A stretch of 38,081 bases of DNA. It comes from an uncultured Microbacteriaceae bacterium (GTDB lineage Bacteria; Actinomycetota; Actinomycetes; Actinomycetales; Microbacteriaceae). Under the pieces are notes generated by a model, which worked only from the letters and a program-made list of their open reading frames with translations, was not told the origin of the DNA and searched no databases. Within the stretch, counting starts at the first letter, position 1, and every line of letters begins with the position of its first letter. A program made the position numbers and the translations under genes. Below, piece by piece: positions 33,704 to 38,081 of this stretch. The DNA lies in contig CALGUV010000062.1 in NCBI GenBank assembly GCA_937920245.1, positions 1-38,081 on the forward strand, written 5' to 3'.

Positions 33704-33780
33704 ACTATCCCAAAGTGAGGAAATTCTTCAAAAATTCTGAAAACCTCGTTGTTTACGGGCCACAGAAAGGCTTCCTCGGG

Positions 33781-33786
33781 TATCCT
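33781..33786 (+). promoter_or_regulatory. -10 element of the ctaE-qcrCAB operon, leaderless type
   Basis: TATCCT ends six bases before the ctaE ATG at 33793, and no ribosome-binding site is present. A -35 hexamer is not obvious. Confidence 0.5.
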
Positions 33787-33792
33787 TAAAGC

Positions 33793-34416
33793 ATGACCAC
33801 CACCTCCGAATCTATTGCCCCTCCGGTAATCAATAGGCCGAATTCAACCTCGGTTGGCACGATTGTCTGGCTTGGTAGCGAAGTCATGTTCTTTGCCGGC
33901 CTCTTTGCCATGTATTTCAGCCTGAGGGCTGGTGCACCGGACCTGTGGGCGAACGATGCTCAGATCTTGAATGTCCCTTTCGCACTGATAAATACTCTGA
34001 TTCTTGTCTCCAGCTCTTTTACTGCACAATTCGGCGTTTTTGCCGCCGAAAGACTGCAGCCAAGGCGTACTGGAGCATCTCCAGCCAAGTGGGGAATGAT
34101 CGAGTGGTTCTTCCTGACATACGTGCTCGGTGGAATCTTTGTTTCCGGACAAATTTGGGAGTATGCAATGCTGGTTTCTGAGGGCATTAGCCTCAGCTCT
34201 AATTCCTTCGGGTCAGCCTTTTACATAACTACTGGTTTCCACGCGATGCACGTAACCGGCGGACTAGTTGCATTCTTGCTCATTATTGGTCGTGCCTATG
34301 CTGCAAAGAATTTTGGCCACAAGGAAGCAACTAGCGCAATAGTTGTTTCATATTATTGGCACTTTGTCGATGTAGTTTGGATTGGTCTTTTCGTAGTTGT
34401 TTACATTCTCAAATAA
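33793..34416 (+). CDS. ctaE: Cytochrome c oxidase subunit III
   Basis: Subunit III of the aa3 terminal oxidase, a 207-residue protein of five membrane helices, the short form usual in actinobacteria. Typical segments are [19 protein letters not shown] with its helix-internal Glu, and [17 protein letters not shown] near residue 150; the C-terminus [20 protein letters not shown] is the strongest family signature. It opens the operon with qcrC, qcrA and qcrB, encoding parts of the bcc-aa3 supercomplex. Subunits I and II (ctaD, ctaC) are not in the window. Confidence 0.96.
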   Translation: MTTTSESIAPPVINRPNSTSVGTIVWLGSEVMFFAGLFAMYFSLRAGAPDLWANDAQILNVPFALINTLILVSSSFTAQFGVFAAERLQPRRTGASPAKWGMIEWFFLTYVLGGIFVSGQIWEYAMLVSEGISLSSNSFGSAFYITTGFHAMHVTGGLVAFLLIIGRAYAAKNFGHKEATSAIVVSYYWHFVDVVWIGLFVVVYILK

Positions 34417-34432
34417 CAAAATGGAGAAAAAG

Positions 34433-35209
34433 TTGAGCTCAGCAAAACCGATGCGCAGACGCCCGTGGGCAGCAGGGCTCGTTGTATTCCTTGGCCTAGT
34501 GCTTTCAGGTGGAGGCTACGCCGCAGCAACCAACGTCGTTCAAGCGGAGACGGGCTCTCCTGCCCAAGTTGAAGAAGGTCGCAAGCTGTTCCTGGCCAAC
34601 TGCGCATCTTGTCACGGCACCAACGGTGAAGGTGCTATTGGAGGACCAAGCCTCATCGGAGTTGGCGCTGCTTCAGTTGATTTCCAGGTTGGGACTGGCC
34701 GCATGCCGGGTCAAGGCTCTGGGCCGCAGCTGCGGGCGAAGCCGGTGCAGTTCACGCAAGAACAGATTTCGGCAATGGCGGCATATGTTGCGTCTCTGGC
34801 CCCAGGCCCAGCAATTCCAGATGAGGAATACCTTCGTGGCGATGGAGACGCTACTCACGGTGGAGAGCTTTTCCGAATCAACTGTGCAATGTGCCACAAC
34901 GCCGTTGGAGCTGGTGGTGCCCTGACAGAGGGAAAGTTTGCTCCCGCACTTGGTGGAGTATCGCCTAAGCACACTTACGAAGCAATGGTCACAGGTCCTC
35001 AAAACATGCCGGTATTCAACGACGCGAACCTGACGCCAGAGGACAAAAAAGACATCATCACCTACCTGAAGTACATCGAGGACAATGACTCCGTTGCCGG
35101 TTTTGAATTAGGTTCAATTGGACCAGTCGCCGAGGGATTATTTACCTGGATCTTTGGGTTGGGTTTCATTATCGCCATCACTGTATGGCTCGGGGCAAAG
35201 TCGAATTAG
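34433..35209 (+). CDS. qcrC: Di-heme cytochrome c subunit of the bcc complex
   Basis: QcrC is the membrane-anchored cytochrome c that hands electrons from the bcc complex directly to aa3 oxidase. The 258-residue protein has an N-terminal signal/anchor helix (AAGLVVFLGLVLSGGGYAAA), two CxxCH heme sites (CASCH 57-61 and CAMCH 151-155) each followed by a methionine-containing segment, and a C-terminal anchor (LFTWIFGLGFIIAITVWLG). The start is taken as TTG at 34433, six bases after GGAG; ATG at 34421 is possible but has no ribosome-binding site. Two fused c domains are the actinobacterial pattern, replacing soluble cytochrome c. Confidence 0.94.
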   Translation: MSSAKPMRRRPWAAGLVVFLGLVLSGGGYAAATNVVQAETGSPAQVEEGRKLFLANCASCHGTNGEGAIGGPSLIGVGAASVDFQVGTGRMPGQGSGPQLRAKPVQFTQEQISAMAAYVASLAPGPAIPDEEYLRGDGDATHGGELFRINCAMCHNAVGAGGALTEGKFAPALGGVSPKHTYEAMVTGPQNMPVFNDANLTPEDKKDIITYLKYIEDNDSVAGFELGSIGPVAEGLFTWIFGLGFIIAITVWLGAKSN

Positions 35210-35219
35210 GAGATAGCGC

Positions 35220-36239
35220 ATGAGCGATATTGAAAAGAGCTACTCCCCTGGCCTAGCCACGGACATAGAAAAGCCGATTGCCAACCCTGGAATCGAGCCT
35301 CACCGCATTCGCATGACCGATAAGAGCGAAAAGCATGCTCGAACTGCCGAAAAGCAGATCGCCGTCATGTTTGGGGTCAGCGTTGTGGGAGCAATCATTG
35401 CAATTTGGGGCTTTTTCGCGTTCCCCATCGTGGATGGCGACCTTTCGGCGACGAGAAACAACTCCCTGTGGATGGGCCTTGGTATGGCCCTATCTATGTT
35501 CGGTATCGGCTTTGGTGCCGTGCACTGGGCAAAGACATTGATGCCAGACAATGAAGTTTCCGAAATGCGACACCAGGCGCGAAGCTCGGACGAAACCCGC
35601 GCTCAGGCTCTTGAAATAGTGAAGCTAGCCGATGGAGAATCCGGTTTTTCAAGAAGGAAGCTAATACGTAGGAGCATGTACGGCGCTCTTGCCTTCTTCC
35701 CGATCCCAGCAATCATTATTTTTGGCGACCTAGGTCCGGTTGTCGGCGACACCCTGAAGCACACCATGTGGAAGCCAGGAACAAGGCTCACAAAAGACCC
35801 GACCGGCATTCCAATCAAAGCCTCTGACGTGACAATTGGGTCTGTCTTCCATGTAATCCCTGAGGGTCTTAGCGAAATGGAAGAGCACAAGCTTGAAGAA
35901 AAGGCCAAGGCAGCAGTATTGCTGGTTCGAGTGAATCCAAGTGATTTGAACGAGGACCCTGCCAAAGCTGACTGGAGCTACCAGGGAATTGTTGCATACT
36001 CAAAGATCTGCACCCACGTTGGCTGCCCGGTAGCTCTTTATGAGCAGCACACCCATCACCTTCTTTGCCCATGTCACCAGTCGACTTTCGATTTGGCTAA
36101 CCACTGCGAAGTTGTATTTGGTCCTGCTTCTCGCCCTCTCCCCCAGCTACCCATTGCGGTTGATGCTGAGGGTTATTTGATTGCTCAAAGTGACTTTTTA
36201 GAACCTGTCGGACCTTCATTCTGGGACATAAGGAAATAA
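35220..36239 (+). CDS. qcrA: Rieske iron-sulfur subunit of the bcc complex
   Basis: QcrA holds the [2Fe-2S] cluster that accepts electrons from menaquinol. The 339-residue protein shows the actinobacterial form, with three membrane helices (about 48-68, 83-102 and 155-175) instead of one. The cluster ligands are Cys264 and His266 in CTHVGCP and Cys283 and His286 in LCPCHQSTFD; Cys269 and Cys285 would form the stabilising disulfide. AGGAG precedes the ATG at good spacing. Its cluster is a client of the suf operon at 4538-8528. Confidence 0.96.
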   Translation: MSDIEKSYSPGLATDIEKPIANPGIEPHRIRMTDKSEKHARTAEKQIAVMFGVSVVGAIIAIWGFFAFPIVDGDLSATRNNSLWMGLGMALSMFGIGFGAVHWAKTLMPDNEVSEMRHQARSSDETRAQALEIVKLADGESGFSRRKLIRRSMYGALAFFPIPAIIIFGDLGPVVGDTLKHTMWKPGTRLTKDPTGIPIKASDVTIGSVFHVIPEGLSEMEEHKLEEKAKAAVLLVRVNPSDLNEDPAKADWSYQGIVAYSKICTHVGCPVALYEQHTHHLLCPCHQSTFDLANHCEVVFGPASRPLPQLPIAVDAEGYLIAQSDFLEPVGPSFWDIRK

Positions 36240-36242
36240 CAA

Positions 36243-37904
36243 ATGACTAGTACAGCAGAGACAAGCACAACAGAAACTAAGCCCGGATTTGTTGGAGGGG
36301 CTGCGAACTACCTTGACGAGCGCCTTAGCGTATCTGCAGTCCTAAAGGGTTTTGGTCGCAAAGTCTTCCCTGACCACTGGAGTTTCATGCTCGGTGAGGT
36401 TGCTCTCTACAGTTTCGTGATCTTGGTTCTATCCGGAACGTTCCTAACTTTCTTCTACCAGCCATCAATGGCCGAAGTCCACTACGACGGAAGCTATGCA
36501 CCTCTCAAGGGTGCCCAGATGTCTATCGCCTACGCTTCGAGCTTGGACATCAGCTTTGACATTCGTGGTGGCCTAATAATGAGACAGGTTCACCACTGGG
36601 CAGCACTGCTCTTCGTCGCCGCAGCCGGACTACACATGCTCCGTGTGTTCTTCACCGGTGCATTCCGCAAGCCTCGTGAACTTAACTGGGTTGTTGGATT
36701 CTTGCTTTTCCTAATGGGAATGGGAGCTGGGTTTACAGGTTACTCACTACCCGACGACCTGCTTTCCGGAAACGGACTCCGCATTATTGACGGAATGATC
36801 AAGGGCATCCCAGTAATTGGCACCGCATTTAGCTCCGGTTTTTTTGGAGGAGAATTCCCCGGGACAGAGGTTGTTGCAAGGCTCTACAGCTTGCACATTA
36901 TGATTCTGCCTGCCCTAATTATTGTGCTGATCGGTGTCCACCTAATGATGGTTATCATTCACAAGCACACCCACTACTCCGGCCCGGGACGCACTGATGA
37001 CAACGTCGTTGGTTACCCACTAATGCCTGTATACGTTGCCAAAGCCGGAGGCTTCTTCTTCTTGGTGTTTGGAGTGGTGGCAGCCATCGCGGCAACTTTC
37101 ACAATCAACCCAATTTGGAACTACGGGCCATACGATCCCTCTCCTGTTTCGGCGGGTACTCAGCCCGACTGGTACATCGGATGGCTCGACGGCGCCCTGC
37201 GCCTGGCTCCATCGGGCTGGGACATTTCAGTCTTCGACTACGTCATTCCGATGGGAGTGATGGTTCCCCTAATTGTGTCGTTGTTGTTCCTGGCGCTAGT
37301 TGCCGTCTATCCATTCATCGAGAACTGGGTGACAAAGGACAAGCGTGAGCACCACGTGCTGGACCGACCAAGAAATGCACCGACTCGCACCGCGATTGGT
37401 GCTGCCGGAGTTACCTTCTACGCGGTCCTGTGGGCAGGTGCGTCCACTGACTTGATCGCCACGAACTTCCAGATGTCGCTGAATCAGGTCCTGGTAGCAA
37501 TGCAGATCATGCTCCTTATTGGACCAGGAATTGCATACTTTGTAACCAAGCGAGCTTGTATCGCACTCCAGAACAAGGACCGTGAGGTTGTTCTACACGG
37601 GCGAGAGACGGGCCGCGTTGTAAGGTTGCCACACGGCGAATACATCGAGGTTCACGAGACAGTAGACAAGTACGAGCTATGGAAGCTAATCGACTACAAG
37701 GACTATCAGCCAGTACTTGCCCGTCCAGATGCAAATGGGAAGATAAGCCTCGGAAACCGTCTTCGCTCCGCAGTCTCTAAGATCTACTTCGAAGACCGTA
37801 TTGCTCCTGTGTCAAAGGCAGAGTACGAGCTTGCGCATGCAGACCACGCTCCAGAGGCCGTTACAGAAAAGCCAAAGCGTAAGCAGAAATCAATCAACGC
37901 GTAA
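36243..37904 (+). CDS. qcrB: Cytochrome b subunit of the bcc complex
   Basis: QcrB oxidises menaquinol and carries both b hemes. The 553-residue protein has eight to nine membrane helices. Heme ligands are the histidine pairs in VHHWAALLFVAAAGLHMLRV and in LYSLHIMILP followed by GVHLMMVIIHKHTHY. GAGFTGYSLPDDLLSG and the Qo-site region around QPDWYIGWLDGALRLAP are typical of the actinobacterial protein. The basic hydrophilic C-terminal extension of more than 100 residues after the last helix is also normal for this group. AAGGAA precedes the ATG. It is the last gene before a hairpin. Confidence 0.97.
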   Translation: MTSTAETSTTETKPGFVGGAANYLDERLSVSAVLKGFGRKVFPDHWSFMLGEVALYSFVILVLSGTFLTFFYQPSMAEVHYDGSYAPLKGAQMSIAYASSLDISFDIRGGLIMRQVHHWAALLFVAAAGLHMLRVFFTGAFRKPRELNWVVGFLLFLMGMGAGFTGYSLPDDLLSGNGLRIIDGMIKGIPVIGTAFSSGFFGGEFPGTEVVARLYSLHIMILPALIIVLIGVHLMMVIIHKHTHYSGPGRTDDNVVGYPLMPVYVAKAGGFFFLVFGVVAAIAATFTINPIWNYGPYDPSPVSAGTQPDWYIGWLDGALRLAPSGWDISVFDYVIPMGVMVPLIVSLLFLALVAVYPFIENWVTKDKREHHVLDRPRNAPTRTAIGAAGVTFYAVLWAGASTDLIATNFQMSLNQVLVAMQIMLLIGPGIAYFVTKRACIALQNKDREVVLHGRETGRVVRLPHGEYIEVHETVDKYELWKLIDYKDYQPVLARPDANGKISLGNRLRSAVSKIYFEDRIAPVSKAEYELAHADHAPEAVTEKPKRKQKSINA

Positions 37905-37917
37905 ACTCATCGTTCGC

Positions 37918-37956
37918 TGACAAACCCCGGATCTTGTAAAGGTTCGGGGTTTGTCA
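37918..37956 (+). terminator. Hairpin after the ctaE-qcrCAB operon
   Basis: TGACAAACCCCG (37918-37929) pairs perfectly with CGGGGTTTGTCA (37945-37956) around a 15-base loop, 13 bases after the qcrB stop. The position and 12-base-pair stem suggest a transcription terminator, but no T run follows, so it could instead protect the mRNA end. Confidence 0.7.
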
Positions 37957-38000
37957 TTTAACGCGTATCCCTTAGGCAGGCAGTATCGAGACAGGAAGCT

Positions 38001-38081
38001 ATGAAGGAAAGCCGGATGCAGAAGGGAAGTCCGTTGCCACTTGATCAATGTCAAGAAACAGGGTTGCCCGTTCACGCAAGC
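38001..38081 (+). CDS. Start of an unidentified ORF, cut by the window end
   Basis: An ATG at 38001 preceded by AGGAA (four-base spacing) opens a frame that stays open for all 27 remaining codons. The residues seen begin MKESRMQKGSPLPLDQ and are polar with no recognised motif. It follows the hairpin after qcrB, so it would be a separate unit. Too little is present to identify it, and a 27-codon open frame can occur by chance. Confidence 0.3.
   Translation, partial: MKESRMQKGSPLPLDQCQETGLPVHAS

Noticed and set aside
34509..34925. 138-codon open frame inside qcrC in another frame
   Set aside because: It lies wholly within qcrC, whose two heme motifs are certain; the alternative product is Arg/Ser-rich with no recognisable fold.
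1..38081. CRISPR arrays, insertion sequences, prophage or integrated elements
   Set aside because: No direct-repeat arrays, transposase, integrase or duplicated attachment sites were seen; all genes fit the core chromosome of an actinobacterium.

Overview
The window is a compact, gene-dense stretch of chromosome from an actinobacterium. Several markers point to the order Micrococcales, most likely a small-genome freshwater Microbacteriaceae (Rhodoluna/Aquiluna-like): RbpA, DUF3099, the pafB-pafC-tatA-tatC-helY order, a SIRT4-like sirtuin, an InhA-type FabI beside FabG, the bc1-type qcrCAB with a di-heme cytochrome c, and many GTG/TTG starts. The family assignment is an inference. Base composition is near half G+C by eye. 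No phage, insertion sequence, CRISPR array or toxin-antitoxin module was seen, and no stretch over 300 bases lacks a gene.

Layout. 1-4388: the 5' part of transketolase, then heme O and heme A synthases (ctaB, ctaA) around a photolyase gene coupled to ctaA. 4389-8572: a short regulatory gap and the iron-sulfur operon sufB-sufD-Rieske ferredoxin-sufC-sufT, closed by a strong bidirectional terminator. 8584-10447: bioY, SURF1, a small Cys-rich protein and a DUF3099 membrane protein on the minus strand. 10537-14657: fabG-fabI, serB, a lone ABC ATPase, ribosomal protein L31 type B and a DnaQ-like exonuclease. 14711-18146: an alpha/beta hydrolase coupled to a GT4 glycosyltransferase, then a histidine phosphatase coupled to a sirtuin, and tRNA-Leu(GAG). 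18254-28466: a small acidic protein with uppP, a PAC2 protein, then a long plus-strand run HAD-trmI-FKBP-pafB-pafC-membrane protein-tatA-tatC-helY. 28477-32509: lnt-ppm1, rbpA, a glycerophosphodiester phosphodiesterase and a YczE-like membrane protein. 32627-37904: trpD divergent from ctaE-qcrC-qcrA-qcrB, ending in a hairpin. An ORF at 38001 runs off the end.

How it fits together. Two distant blocks serve aerobic respiration: ctaB/ctaA/SURF1 make and insert heme A for the aa3 oxidase, and ctaE-qcrCAB encode oxidase subunit III and the cytochrome bcc complex. The suf operon supplies Fe-S clusters, including for the Rieske protein QcrA. uppP, ppm1, lnt and the GT4/hydrolase pair belong to envelope metabolism.

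Most notable observations. (1) The trmI-FKBP-pafBC-tatAC-helY run matches the actinobacterial Pup-proteasome neighbourhood, but mpa, dop, pup, prcBA and pafA are absent from between trmI and pafB, which suggests loss. (2) At least eight genes have a TAnnnT -10 element 6-7 bases before the start codon and no ribosome-binding site, indicating frequent leaderless mRNAs. (3) The suf operon contains a Rieske ferredoxin gene and no sufS or sufU. (4) Four convergent gene pairs overlap at their ends. I did not find a convincing entirely new system.
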